From: CBDBND01 sp965207985 | GTDB taxonomy: Bacteria > Pseudomonadota > Alphaproteobacteria > Rhodospirillales > Rhodospirillaceae | Assembly: GCA_965207985.1 (NCBI GenBank) | Contig: CBDBND010000004.1 | Location: forward strand, 62,001-126,000 | Length of the DNA stretch: 64,000 nucleotides | Reading direction: 5' to 3' | In this document: positions 8,215-17,278 of the stretch, piece after piece | Numbering within the stretch: the first letter of the stretch is position 1 | Layout: every line of letters begins with the position of its first letter | Notes under the pieces: model-generated | Told to the model about the DNA's origin: nothing | The model's input: the letters and a program-made list of their open reading frames with translations, nothing else | Databases searched by the model: none | Position numbers and translations under genes: made by a program

Positions 8215-8422
8215 GGTTTAGCGTTAGAAATACTGAGCCTGAGAGTTGTCCCCCGTCAAGTTTTGTATGTTGCGAGAGATCGGGACAGTCTCCTAAAGTG
8301 GGCCGTTTACTGAGGTTCTGGAAGGGATTTTAGAACCCTGAACTTAGCGCTTTTGTTGTCATACGTGCCAATCCAAGAATGTCGGTACTTGGGGTTTTCT
8401 TTTCTGAAAGGCGACAGATTAG

Positions 8423-9937
8423 GTGAAATCAACTGCCGCGTGTTTTTTGTGGTCCGGACTATGGCTCCTCGCAACGCTGAGTGTGCCGCCACCTCTATGG
8501 GCTGCCGAAAGACTCCGTGTTGGTGTCGCCGATTTTCCATTTGCCCGCTTCAATCCGTGGGCGTCACCCAATCAACCAGGTGTTTTTATTCTATCCGCTG
8601 TATTTGACGGCCTGACACGCGTTGGCCCCGATGGTACAACGCAGGCGTGGCTTGCTACATCTTGGTCAAGCGAAGATTCAACAACCTGGCAAATCGATCT
8701 TCGCGAAGACGTCATCTTCTCTAGCGGCCGTCCGTTTACTTCGCGCGACGTGCAACAAAGCCTCAATTATTTGACAGGACCCGTTACCCGTCGCGAAGTC
8801 ATCGCTCAGAATTTTGCCAATGTCCGAACAGTTAACGTAAGCGGATTACATAGCCTGAGAATAACGCTGGACGCACCCGATGTCTTGTTTCCGCGTACAA
8901 TCTCACAGTTGCTCATCCCGGACTGGACGGCTTGGGAAAAACTTGGACCCGATGAATTTGCGTTAAATCCCATTGGTACCGGCCCCTTTTCTGTAGAGTC
9001 CGTCTCAGGAGACCGCATTCAATTCATCGCTCATAAAAAGTCATGGCGGGCACCCAAAGAAAAGAAGATGGAATTCATCGCGCTTAGCGAACCTTCTAGC
9101 CGGTTGAATGGACTTCTCTCCAACCGGCTTGATATTGCGTTTGCCATGAGCCCCGACGATCTTGCCATTTTGGAGCAAGCCAGAGTGTCTTTGTATGCAG
9201 CTGACTTGCCGATTGTCTATGGACTTATCTTCATCGTGAACAAACAAGGTTCTCCGATCCAATCAAAACTTGTCCGGCAAGCGCTTAATTATGCGGTCGA
9301 TGTCGAAGAAATTATAGATGTCGCATTGGCGGGTTACTCAAACGCAGCCAGCCAGCCCACACATCATAGAACTCTTGGTTTCGACCCTGCGTTGAAGCCT
9401 TATGGCCACGATCCTGAAAAAGCGAAGGCTCTTCTCGCTGAAGCGGACTTTCCGCAAGGATTTAGCCTAGTCGCAGAAGTGACACTGAGTGGCCCTATCG
9501 AAGCTCTTGTTTTGCAAAAAATAGCCGACGACCTAAAAAGAATTGGTGTAGACCTCACTTTAGAAACCATCACCTATGCTTCATTCGCCTCAAATTTTCG
9601 AACCGGCAACTGGAGCGGCGATGCGTTTAATATGACGTTTTCGGCTGAGCCGAATTTGGACGCATTGCGCAGTATTCGGTATCACTCCTGCGATTGGACG
9701 GCACGTTGGTATTGCGATGAAAGCATCATGCCGACAATTCACCGTGCCGCACACGAACCGTCCCTGGACGAGCGCCAGCGCTTAACCCGACACGTTATGG
9801 CCCATTACCGGGAAGAGGCACCTGCAATCTTCCTATACGAAATGCCGCATTTTTTTGCTTTGAGTGACAAAGTACAAGGCTTTAGCACGATCCACAGTTT
9901 CATTCCCTGGCACAATGTATCTGTTTCCAACCGATGA
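8423..9937 (+). CDS. Family 5 (oligopeptide-type) ABC substrate-binding protein
   Basis: The 504-residue protein begins with a Sec signal (LWLLATLSVPPPLWAAE) and continues with the SBP_bac_5 order: an FDGLTRVGPDG early motif, ATSWSSEDSTTWQIDLR, a VRQALNYAVD helix and DPEKAKALLAEADFPQGF. The protein should bind peptides or other small solutes in the periplasm. GTG 8423 is the start that includes the whole signal peptide. No permease or ATPase gene lies nearby, so it is an orphan receptor. The protein at 36903-38429 is a clear paralogue with the same C-terminal pattern (C-D/S-W-T followed by an IMP motif). The dead LysR gene is divergent to it. Confidence 0.85.
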   Translation: MKSTAACFLWSGLWLLATLSVPPPLWAAERLRVGVADFPFARFNPWASPNQPGVFILSAVFDGLTRVGPDGTTQAWLATSWSSEDSTTWQIDLREDVIFSSGRPFTSRDVQQSLNYLTGPVTRREVIAQNFANVRTVNVSGLHSLRITLDAPDVLFPRTISQLLIPDWTAWEKLGPDEFALNPIGTGPFSVESVSGDRIQFIAHKKSWRAPKEKKMEFIALSEPSSRLNGLLSNRLDIAFAMSPDDLAILEQARVSLYAADLPIVYGLIFIVNKQGSPIQSKLVRQALNYAVDVEEIIDVALAGYSNAASQPTHHRTLGFDPALKPYGHDPEKAKALLAEADFPQGFSLVAEVTLSGPIEALVLQKIADDLKRIGVDLTLETITYASFASNFRTGNWSGDAFNMTFSAEPNLDALRSIRYHSCDWTARWYCDESIMPTIHRAAHEPSLDERQRLTRHVMAHYREEAPAIFLYEMPHFFALSDKVQGFSTIHSFIPWHNVSVSNR

Positions 9938-9973
9938 TCGCTTAGTCGTCTGGTTCAAGCACTTGGAACACCC

Positions 9974-10170
9974 ATGAAAGAGATCGACCCCATGCAGCGC
10001 TACACCTCTCACGCAAAGACATTCTTTATCACTCTTCTTCTTGCGCTGACCTTTACCGCCAACAGTTACGCAAAGACGGTTCTGGTTACAGGGTCTAACA
10101 GAGGCATAGGTCTTGAGTTTGTTACACAGTATGCGGCGGTAGGGTGGGATGTGATTGCGACGAGCCGGTC
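9974..10170 (+). pseudogene. Short-chain dehydrogenase N-terminus, truncated by IS
   Basis: An export signal (FFITLLLALTFTANSYAK) precedes TVLVTGSNRGIGLEF, the Rossmann nucleotide-binding motif of short-chain dehydrogenases, and then GWDVIATSR. After about 60 residues the sequence changes abruptly into an IS110-family fragment. Starts at 9974 or 9992 are both possible; the second has an AAAGAG stretch at normal distance. The catalytic Tyr-x-x-x-Lys region is missing, so the fragment is non-functional. An exported short-chain dehydrogenase is unusual in itself. Confidence 0.7.
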
Positions 10171-10199
10171 TGGGTATTGGGCTTGCACTGGACCGTGAC

Positions 10200-10545
10200 G
10201 TAGGCGCGCATGCACCGGGCCGAGAGGTCGGCGACGGTGGGGTCGGGCCCGGGTTCCGGCGGGACCGGGTCGTCGAGGCAGCTACCTTGCTCCTCGGCCC
10301 CCGCTCACGCCTCCCGGCGATGATGATTGACCTGCTTCACGACCTGCGCCAGGACCTGAGTTACCTGGACCGGCGGATCAAGGAGATCGAAGCTACCATG
10401 AAAGCGCTCAACCGGCAGAGTGCGGCATGCCGCCGGTTGATGACCATTCCCGGGATCGGCGAACTCAATGCCTCGGCCTTTGTCGCTGCCATAGGACGTG
10501 GCGAGCAATTCCGCTGTGGCCGTGACCTCGCCTGTTGGCTAGCAG
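10200..10545 (+). pseudogene. IS110-family transposase fragment
   Basis: The frame contains LLHDLRQDLSYLDRRIKEIE, CRRLMTIPGIGELNASAF and GRDLACWL, the coiled-coil and helix-hairpin-helix parts of an IS110-family transposase. The N-terminal DEDD domain is absent, and after ACWL the expected GLVPRQ block is replaced by unrelated sequence, so both ends are truncated. It is not the same element as the intact one at 410-1790. It interrupts the dehydrogenase gene and is followed about 90 bp later by an IS256 element. Confidence 0.7.
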
Positions 10546-10634
10546 TCCACCGCTACGCACTGCCTGAGGCCATTGCACGTCGAAGATGGGACAAGGGCAA
10601 AACCCGGACCGGCTTGAACGCCGTCTTTCGCACC

Positions 10635-11983
10635 GATAACGTAGAAAGTTTTTCGCACATTTATTGGGTTGGTGGCCCCTGATCTGGTTAGGTTGGTTTT
10701 GCGGAATCAACGGACCCAGAACGAAGGAGCCACCATGAAGGAAGATAGCACGAAGCCGTTGTCGAACGTTATCAGGATTGACGACGATCGCATCCAGGAT
10801 CACCTGGGGAAGATCGTGCGCGGCAGCGTGGAGGAGACGCTGAATGCGCTGTTGGACGCCGAGGCGGACCGGCTGTGCAATGCGGAACGCTACGAGCGCA
10901 CGGAGGCCCTCCGGGACACCCGGGCCGGGAGCTACGAGAGGAAGCTTCACACCAAGGCGGGCGAGGTGACCCTGAAAGTCCCGAAGCTGCGCCGCCAGAC
11001 GTTCGAGACGGCCATTATCGAGCGCTACCGGCGGCGCGAGGCTTCGGTCGAGGAAGCCCTGATGGAGATGTACCTTGCCGGTGTGTCTGTCCGGCGGGTG
11101 GAGGACATCACCGAAGCCTTGTGGGGTACGCGGGTAAGCCCTGGGACGGTCTCCAACCTCAATAAGAAGATTTACGCCCAGATTGCGGCCTGGCGGGAAC
11201 GGCCGATCACGGGCGAGCATCCTTACCTCTACCTCGACGGGATCGTCCTCAAGCGCACGTGGGCCGGCGAGGTCCGTAATGTCTCGCTGCTGGTGGCCAT
11301 TGCGGTTAACGGCGACGGCTACCGGGAGATTCTCGGCATCTGCGAAGGGGCCAAGGAGGACAAGGCCGGATGGCTCGGCTTCCTCAAGCATCTTAAGAGC
11401 CGAGGCCTCTCAGGCGTCGAGCTGATCGTCTCCGACGCCTGTCTCGGGCTGGTTGAGAGTGCCGCCGAGGTCTATCCGCAAGCCCGCTGGCAGCGCTGTG
11501 TGGTGCACTGGTACAGGAACGTCTTCTCTCACGTGCCCTCCACCAAGGTGCGCGAGGTGGCCCACATGCTCAAGGCCATCCATGCCCAGGAAGACCGGGC
11601 GGCGGCCCGCGCCAAGGCCGATGAGGTCATCGCCAAGCTCAAGGGCATGCGGCTATCGAAGGCCGCCCAACTGGTGGAAGAGACCGTCGATGAGACCGTG
11701 GTGTACTACGCCTTCCCGGACGAGCATTGGCGGCGTATCCGCACCAACACTCCGCTTGAGCGGCTGATGCGCGAGATCAGGCGGCGGACCCGCGCGGTCG
11801 GCGCATTCCCGGACGGCGAAAGCGCCCTCAACCTGGCCGCGGCCAGGTTGAGGCACATCGCGGGAACCAAATGGTCCGCCAAACGATACCTCAACATGAA
11901 ACTGCTCAAGGAAAAAACGATGATCGCCTGACCGGATCAGACCACCAGCCCAAAACAAATGTGCGAAAGATTCTGGACACTAC
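10635..11983 (+). mobile_element. IS256-family element, copy 1
   Basis: The element is about 1349 bp. The left end contains TTTTTCGCACATTTATTGGG and the right end is the imperfect inverse (CAAATGTGCGAAAGATTCTGG, read from 11955 with the terminal GGACACTACC). Boundaries were set by comparison with the second, divergent element at 61201-62549: both share GATAACGTA at the left and the same right end. No target duplication is seen; left flank CGCACC and right flank CATTGT differ. It has landed at the very start of an IS1595 transposase gene. Confidence 0.75.
10735..11931 (+). CDS. IS256-family (mutator-type) transposase
   Basis: The 398-residue mutator-type DDE transposase has its acidic residues in YLYLDGIVLK near 167, IVSDACLGL near 231 and NTPLERLMREIRRR near 341. 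ATG 10735 follows AAGGAGCCACC. The protein is close to, but clearly different from, the transposase at 61301-62497 (many substitutions, same length and same start context), so two related IS species are present rather than one recent duplicate. No truncation is seen, and the element may be active. Confidence 0.9.
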   Translation: MKEDSTKPLSNVIRIDDDRIQDHLGKIVRGSVEETLNALLDAEADRLCNAERYERTEALRDTRAGSYERKLHTKAGEVTLKVPKLRRQTFETAIIERYRRREASVEEALMEMYLAGVSVRRVEDITEALWGTRVSPGTVSNLNKKIYAQIAAWRERPITGEHPYLYLDGIVLKRTWAGEVRNVSLLVAIAVNGDGYREILGICEGAKEDKAGWLGFLKHLKSRGLSGVELIVSDACLGLVESAAEVYPQARWQRCVVHWYRNVFSHVPSTKVREVAHMLKAIHAQEDRAAARAKADEVIAKLKGMRLSKAAQLVEETVDETVVYYAFPDEHWRRIRTNTPLERLMREIRRRTRAVGAFPDGESALNLAAARLRHIAGTKWSAKRYLNMKLLKEKTMIA

Positions 11984-12966
11984 CCATTGTTGAACTGCTG
12001 CGGATGTTCCCGGATCAGGATTCCTGCTTCGCATGGCTGGAAAAAGTGCGCTGGAATGGTGAGCCTGCCTGTGCGCACTGCGGCGCGACCGACAAGATCA
12101 GCCCGCCCAAGAGCAAACCGCACGCCTACTGGTGCGGCCATTGCCGCAAGTATTTCACAGTCACGACCGGGACGATCATGCACGCGACCAAGACGCCGCT
12201 GCAAAACTGGATCGTTGCGATCTACAGCGTGATGACCGCTCGCAAGGGCGTCTCCGCGATGCAGCTGTCGAAGGAACTCGGGGTCCAATACCGGACGGCG
12301 TGGTACATGCTTCACCGGGTCCGGGAGGCTTGCGCGGGCGGTGAATTCCGGCTCGGCAATGTCGTCGAAATGGATGAGGTCTATATCGGCGGGAAGGAAG
12401 CGAACAAGCACGAAAGCAAGAAGCTGCGGGCTGGGCGCGGGCCGGTCGGCAAGGCAACCGTTATGGGAGCCCGCGAACGGGGTGGCAAGACGGTAGCGAA
12501 GCCGATCCCGAACGCCGATGGCCGAACCGCTACCGAATTCGCCGCCGCAACGGTCAAGCCCGGCGCGACCGTCTATACGGACGAATCGAACATCTACAAT
12601 CGCCTGCCCTTCGACCATGACGCCGTGAACCACAGCGCCAAGGAATATGTCCGTGGTCCGGTTCATACCAACGGGATCGAGAGCGTATGGGCGTTGCTGA
12701 AACGCTCGATCCACGGCACTTGGCACCATGTTTCCCCGAAGCATCTGCATCGCTATGTGAACGAGGCGGCGATGCGCTTGAACACCGGCGATGTTCGGAT
12801 CGACACAATCGACCGGATGGATGCCCTGATTCGAGCGGGGGGGGGGGGGGGGCAGGCGTATTCGGTATCGCGATCTGGTCGCCTGACCGGAGCGGCCTTA
12901 TGGCGGGCACCGCCCTCGCACGACGATCCGAGCGCCGCGCAGAGCGGCTGCTTGATGATTTGCTGA
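11959..12966 (+). CDS. IS1595-family (ISXO2-type) transposase, altered at both ends
   Basis: A zinc-ribbon N-terminus (CAHCGATDK and WCGHCRKYF) is followed by the DDE-type domain with EMDEVYIGGKE, YTDESNIYNRL and HTNGIESVWALLKRS. The first nine residues (MCERFWTLP) are encoded by the IS256 right end; native IS1595 sequence starts at IVELLRMFP, so the original start codon was lost by the insertion. At the 3' end a run of 16 G shifts the frame. With one G fewer or two more, the frame would read RRIRYRDLVA and stop at 12884-12886, as expected for the family; as written it runs on to 12966 and overlaps the methylase gene. Confidence 0.8.
   Translation: MCERFWTLPIVELLRMFPDQDSCFAWLEKVRWNGEPACAHCGATDKISPPKSKPHAYWCGHCRKYFTVTTGTIMHATKTPLQNWIVAIYSVMTARKGVSAMQLSKELGVQYRTAWYMLHRVREACAGGEFRLGNVVEMDEVYIGGKEANKHESKKLRAGRGPVGKATVMGARERGGKTVAKPIPNADGRTATEFAAATVKPGATVYTDESNIYNRLPFDHDAVNHSAKEYVRGPVHTNGIESVWALLKRSIHGTWHHVSPKHLHRYVNEAAMRLNTGDVRIDTIDRMDALIRAGGGGGQAYSVSRSGRLTGAALWRAPPSHDDPSAAQSGCLMIC
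12837..12852 (+). repeat. Run of 16 G
   Basis: Sixteen consecutive G near the 3' end of the IS1595 transposase gene, 47 bp before the ATG of the nuclease-methylase gene. The number of G decides whether the transposase ends at its family-typical stop at 12886 or reads through. Confidence 0.95.
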
Positions 12967-15452
12967 CTTCCCAAGGTTGGGACGAACGCAAGCCGCCGCG
13001 CGGCGACCTCTACCTACAGCACGAATATCGCGCCGACGAAAGACTGGCGGAGGCGCTGGCGCACGCGAGCAAGACGGGAGACGGTCCCGGCATCCCCGAG
13101 GCAATGTTGATGGATGCGGAAAGCGCCGGGCCGTTGGCCGTGATAGAGGCGAAGGCGGAAGCTGGGGATATCGACATCGCGCTGGCGGAAGCGGAAGGCT
13201 ATGGGGCGGCTCTCATTGAGGCCGGATTCCTGCCTCTCGCCATCGGTCTTGCGGGAACGGACGGCGCGGAATTCCGGTTGCGCGTGTCCAAGCCCGACGA
13301 AGGCGAGTGGACTCCCGTCACCTATGACGGCCATCCGATTAACTGGATTCCGAGCAAGGAGGATTGCCGCCGTCTACTGGCGCGGGGCGCTTCGGCAGAG
13401 ATACGCCCCAGTGTTCCGCCGGTCGAAGTGCTGGCGGAGAAGGCCGACGAAATCAACCGGCTTCTCCGCGAGGCCGACATTAAGGACGAATTCCGCCCCT
13501 CGCACGTCGCAGCCGTCATGCTGGCGCTGTGGCGCACCCGTGGCGATATCCGGCGCGACCCCAGGCACATCCTCCAAGACATCAACTCCGGCTGCCGAGA
13601 CGCCTTCATGGCGGCGGGAAAGGCCAATCTCGCGAGCAGCATCCGTCTCGACAAGGCGAACAGGAAGCTAGCCGAGCGCGCACCGCGGATCGCCACGATC
13701 CTTGAACGCCTGAACGTCACCGTCCTGACTGCCGAGCATGACTATCTCGGCCAGCTTTACGAGACGTTCTTCCGCTACACCGGCGGCAACACGATCGGGC
13801 AGTATTTCACGCCGCGCCACATCGCCCGGATGATGGTCGATCTGTGCGAAGCGGGCAGCGCGGACACGGTTCTCGATATCGCGTGCGGGACCGGCGGGTT
13901 CTTCGTCGCCTACATGGACCGTTTGCTCAAGGTGGAGCACCTGTCTCGCGCTGACATGGTGAGCGTCGTTCAGGAACGCATCCTCGGTTTCGAGAGCGAG
14001 CCCGTCACGGCGGCGCTGTGCGCTGCGAACATGATCCTGCGCGGCGACGGGACAAACTGCATCCGGCAGGCCGACTCACTCACCCTCGTCGATTTCCCCG
14101 AGGAAGAGGCCACGGTGGCCCTGATGAATCCGCCGTTCCCGCACAAGAACACCGATACCTCCGTCGAGGCGTTCGTTGAGCGCGGACTGGAAGGCTTGCG
14201 CCTAAACGGCAAGCTCGCGGTGATCGTTCCCTCAAGCCTGCTGTCGAAGGGCGGCGGCAAGGGGAAATGGCGGAAGCGGATACTGGACTCGAATTCTCTG
14301 CTGGCCGTCTGCCAGCTCCCGGACGAACTGTTCGAGCCCTTCGCCTCGGTCACGACTTCGATGATCCTGTTGGAGAAGGGCCGCCCGAACCGGGCATCGC
14401 GCAGAACCGCGTTCGTCCGCCTGCGTCACGATGGATTGGTGCTGCGAAAAAGCGCCCGCGTGAGCCGTCCAAGTGAGCCCAATCAGATCCCGGACGCGAT
14501 TGACGCTATCGAGAACAAACGCGACATGCCGGGCTTCTGCGCTGCGGTGGGCGTATCGGACAAGGCCGAATGGTCCGCTGGCGCCTATATCGCGTCGGCC
14601 GCGCCCGAAGAGGATGAACTGCGCGCCGCCGTGGACGTTCAACTCCGTCGCATGGCGTCGTTCTATACTCGGTACGCTGCGGAGATTGTGGAGCAGCGCG
14701 CGGCGGTTGATGCTGGCGATATCGACGTTCACCCCTATCGCGATCTATTGAGTGCACTTCGCCACGCGAACGCCCAGAAACTTCCTGCCGAGGAAGGAAC
14801 CGTTGGCGGGGAATTCGATATCTACTACGGCATGAAGGAACTGCATTCGCGCGAGGGCATCGGCCCGGGTCGCACGCTCATCATATCGCCGACCGAGAAT
14901 TACAACGGCACCTATGGGTGGCTGGACTTCCCGTATGCCCTGGAGCCGGGTTTCGTCACCGTCGCGCAAACCGGAAGCATCGGCGAGGCGTTCGTCCAGT
15001 TGGAGCCCTGTGCGGTCAACGACGATTGCCTGGTGCTGCTGCCGAAAGACGGACGGGAGCCCGATATGGTGATGCTCGTCCTAGCAGCCGCCACGCTTCA
15101 CGCCGAGCGGTGGCGTTTCAACTATGGCCGCAAGCTGATCCCGGCCCGGATCGCTCACTTCGCGCTTCCAGCGTCCGAATCGTTGAACGACTGGGTCGCC
15201 GGAAAGATCGACTCCACGATGGATGTTATCTCCGCGAGCCTTGCGCCGTATCAGGAGGATGAAATGCCGGACTCGAAATTCAACCGCGCGGCGTTCGATG
15301 AAACCGAGCGTGATCCCGTGACGCGGGGCGATGTGGAGTCCGTGATGCGGCAAGTGATGGAATACCCGGCAAAGCCGGAGACCGGGAGCGAGAACCGGGA
15401 ACCGACGAAGGCCGAAATCAGTCAGCGTTGGAAGATGACGCGGGAGGATTAG
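12900..15452 (+). CDS. Single-chain restriction-modification protein (nuclease-methylase-specificity)
   Basis: The 850-residue product has three parts. Residues 1-150 resemble an HsdR-type N-terminal nuclease fold, with PLAVIEAKAE near 78-87 supplying the E-x-K of a PD-(D/E)xK site. Residues 280-600 form an N6-adenine methylase with SAM motif DIACGTGGFF (326-335) and catalytic NPPF (410-413), plus GQYFTPRHIA just before, as in HsdM. Residues 700-820 look like a target-recognition domain. No separate hsdR or hsdS is nearby, so a type IIG-like enzyme that cuts and methylates is likely. ATG 12900 is the first sensible start; the frame stays open upstream through the G run and the IS1595 gene. 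The nuclease Asp is not certain. Confidence 0.75.
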   Translation: MAGTALARRSERRAERLLDDLLTSQGWDERKPPRGDLYLQHEYRADERLAEALAHASKTGDGPGIPEAMLMDAESAGPLAVIEAKAEAGDIDIALAEAEGYGAALIEAGFLPLAIGLAGTDGAEFRLRVSKPDEGEWTPVTYDGHPINWIPSKEDCRRLLARGASAEIRPSVPPVEVLAEKADEINRLLREADIKDEFRPSHVAAVMLALWRTRGDIRRDPRHILQDINSGCRDAFMAAGKANLASSIRLDKANRKLAERAPRIATILERLNVTVLTAEHDYLGQLYETFFRYTGGNTIGQYFTPRHIARMMVDLCEAGSADTVLDIACGTGGFFVAYMDRLLKVEHLSRADMVSVVQERILGFESEPVTAALCAANMILRGDGTNCIRQADSLTLVDFPEEEATVALMNPPFPHKNTDTSVEAFVERGLEGLRLNGKLAVIVPSSLLSKGGGKGKWRKRILDSNSLLAVCQLPDELFEPFASVTTSMILLEKGRPNRASRRTAFVRLRHDGLVLRKSARVSRPSEPNQIPDAIDAIENKRDMPGFCAAVGVSDKAEWSAGAYIASAAPEEDELRAAVDVQLRRMASFYTRYAAEIVEQRAAVDAGDIDVHPYRDLLSALRHANAQKLPAEEGTVGGEFDIYYGMKELHSREGIGPGRTLIISPTENYNGTYGWLDFPYALEPGFVTVAQTGSIGEAFVQLEPCAVNDDCLVLLPKDGREPDMVMLVLAAATLHAERWRFNYGRKLIPARIAHFALPASESLNDWVAGKIDSTMDVISASLAPYQEDEMPDSKFNRAAFDETERDPVTRGDVESVMRQVMEYPAKPETGSENREPTKAEISQRWKMTRED

Positions 15453-15506
15453 GGGCCGGCTTTGCGGATTTTGCTACCCAATTCCCTTAGTTTTCTCAAT
15501 TGCCCA

Positions 15507-15790
15507 TCAATAGACCATGGCGGTCAGTTTACCACCAGGGGCGGAATGTGGACGCTTACCGTTGTAGAACGTTATACATATGGGGATACCCGCCCTGGCC
15601 TGTGAGCCGGTTTCACAAGTGTGTCGATAGACGCATTTGCATTTAAGCGGTGCGCCGCAGCTGCTTGGCGAAGACGTTGTCCGGGAATCGTCCCTTGCAG
15701 TCCATTGAGATGTGGATAAAGTTTTTGAAAGAGACATTTTTTCCATGCAGCGAAATCCCAGGACCGCATTATGAGTGGCAAATGGCACAG
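15507..15790 (-). pseudogene. IS3-family transposase C-terminal remnant
   Basis: On the minus strand, ETGSQARAGI, ITFYNGKRPHSAPGGK and TAMVY match the C-terminal end of IS3-family OrfB proteins (FYN-x-RPHSALGG). Upstream, the DCKGRFPDNVFAKQL segment is found in a different frame, so at least one shift is present. The catalytic D and first acidic residues are gone. It separates the restriction-modification gene from the recombinase-containing part of the island. Confidence 0.7.
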
Positions 15791-15830
15791 ATGATCAACT
15801 TCCCACCCACATCAGCTATCGAACGTTCAA

Positions 15831-16550
15831 ATGACCAGACTTGAAGAAATAACCGATGTCGGCAATGACCTCAACGATGACAGTAAGGAATTTCTACTTA
15901 GCGAAATAGACATGCTTAAGGAGCGTCTTGAAAAGCAACGTGAGTTCGATTGCCAACCTCGTCTTAGCCGAAAGGAACGCAACAGGAAGCTCGAAGCACT
16001 GTCAAAACGATTGGACGGACTTGACGGCCTGATTAATGAGCTCGTCGCTAACGGGGACCCGTCATTGAACACCATCTACGCCGATCGCCTGGCGAGGCTG
16101 CTGTCTCATGACGGAGTCAACGCGGTTCTGGGTTTGAAAGCTCCTCTCCCTGGATCTTCCTCCAGGTTTCTCGATAGCCGAGAGGCCACCGGACGCCTGG
16201 GTCCCGCGGCGGCTCTTGAGCAACTTCAGCTGGAACATAGAGACAATGCCCTTAAGAATGCCGGTCCCCAAGCGCTTTCAGGTCTGATAGGTCAACTCAA
16301 GGTACCGCTTGACATATTTCTCGAAGGTGAGCGGGAAAATAGTAAGGGTGGGGCGCCCCAAAGACTAAACCGAAACATTGCCGTGCATGAATTGGCTATC
16401 GTCTACGAAGACGTCTTTAACGAACCCGCTACCACAACACTAGGCGGCACTTTCATGCTACTGTGCGCAGATGTTCTTCGATACATCGGAGAAGATTCGG
16501 CAGGCTTGGAGAGCGCTGTTCATAAAGTGCTGAAAACGAAGCGCCGCTAG
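15831..16550 (+). CDS. Unrecognised cytoplasmic protein of mobile island
   Basis: The 239-residue product has no signal peptide or membrane segment. The N-terminal 80 residues are highly charged and probably helical or coiled-coil (LSEIDMLKERLEKQREFD, KLEALSKRLDGLDG). The C-terminal part is mixed, with an ALSGLIGQLKVPLDIFLEGE stretch. I do not recognise the family. It stands between an IS3 remnant and the excisionase/recombinase operon on the same strand, so it may be island cargo. No ribosome site stands out before ATG 15831. Confidence 0.55.
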   Translation: MTRLEEITDVGNDLNDDSKEFLLSEIDMLKERLEKQREFDCQPRLSRKERNRKLEALSKRLDGLDGLINELVANGDPSLNTIYADRLARLLSHDGVNAVLGLKAPLPGSSSRFLDSREATGRLGPAAALEQLQLEHRDNALKNAGPQALSGLIGQLKVPLDIFLEGERENSKGGAPQRLNRNIAVHELAIVYEDVFNEPATTTLGGTFMLLCADVLRYIGEDSAGLESAVHKVLKTKRR

Positions 16551-16653
16551 CTGAATTATCTTCGAAACCGGACAAAAATTCGGCCCGGTTTCCAATAGAG
16601 GCCACCACAAAATTTATGCAATTTCTCGGGCTCAGACTAATTCGGAGTCGAGC

Positions 16654-16896
16654 GTGCGAGAACCCTTCCCCAACGACAACGGCGACTCAGAGGCCAAGAG
16701 CCTAACGACTGCTAAGTACCAGTCTGACGAAACTGCAGTGCCCTCCAATGAGAGGATCACGCTGTTGGTACGCCTGCTGGCCCGCTTAGCCGCCAAAGAA
16801 ACAACCGACCGACAATCAGGTACTAACCCTGATAACTCTCCAACGCCATGCTTTGGGCCTCACGCCATTGGTAATGAAGGACGCCGGTCAAAATAA
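16654..16896 (+). CDS. Small unrecognised polar protein before excisionase
   Basis: The 80-residue polar product (GTG start) contains a central helix ITLLVRLLARLAAKE. It ends 9 bp before the excisionase-like gene, suggesting a shared transcript. No family is recognised, and its reality rests on position and spacing only. Confidence 0.35.
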   Translation: MREPFPNDNGDSEAKSLTTAKYQSDETAVPSNERITLLVRLLARLAAKETTDRQSGTNPDNSPTPCFGPHAIGNEGRRSK

Positions 16897-16905
16897 GGGC
16901 AACCT

Positions 16906-17100
16906 ATGAAAACTGACTTAGGCGACCAGCACAACAACCATCTTCTTACGCTCGAACAAGTTGCCGACTACCTCTCAGTTTCCAGCCGCACCGTCCGCCG
17001 TCTTATAGACGACAAACAACTTAGGTGCATCCAGGTGGGACGTCAGAAGCGTTTCGACCCCAAGGATCTGGAGGCATACGTGAAGGGTAATAGGACGTGA
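16906..17100 (+). CDS. Excisionase-like helix-turn-helix protein
   Basis: The 64-residue protein consists of one winged-helix domain of the HTH_17/excisionase type: LTLEQVADYLSVSSRTVRRL, then CIQVGRQKRFDPKDLEAYV. Such proteins bind attachment sites and steer recombination direction, or act as small regulators. It directly precedes the three-recombinase operon, which favours an Xis role. ATG 16906 has AAGG 8 bp upstream. Confidence 0.75.
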   Translation: MKTDLGDQHNNHLLTLEQVADYLSVSSRTVRRLIDDKQLRCIQVGRQKRFDPKDLEAYVKGNRT

Positions 17101-17278
17101 GCCCGACTGTCCTCTATAAAGTAATAATGTCCTGTGATGTCAAGTAATAGTGAATATTATCGGACAGTATTCGTCGGAATTACTGGTCATATATTTTCAC
17201 TTTATTGTACTTCTGTCCACTTTTGTCTTCACTTTTCCTTTCCTGTCACTTACCTTGGCTCACTACGGAGGAAATCCA

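Noticed and set aside
10635..11983. Target-site duplication of the IS256 copies
   Set aside because: Neither copy shows an 8-9 bp direct repeat at its inferred ends, so none is claimed.
12687..12899. Upstream extension of the methylase frame
   Set aside because: It is a shifted translation of the IS1595 gene and the G run; protein-like composition starts at ATG 12900.
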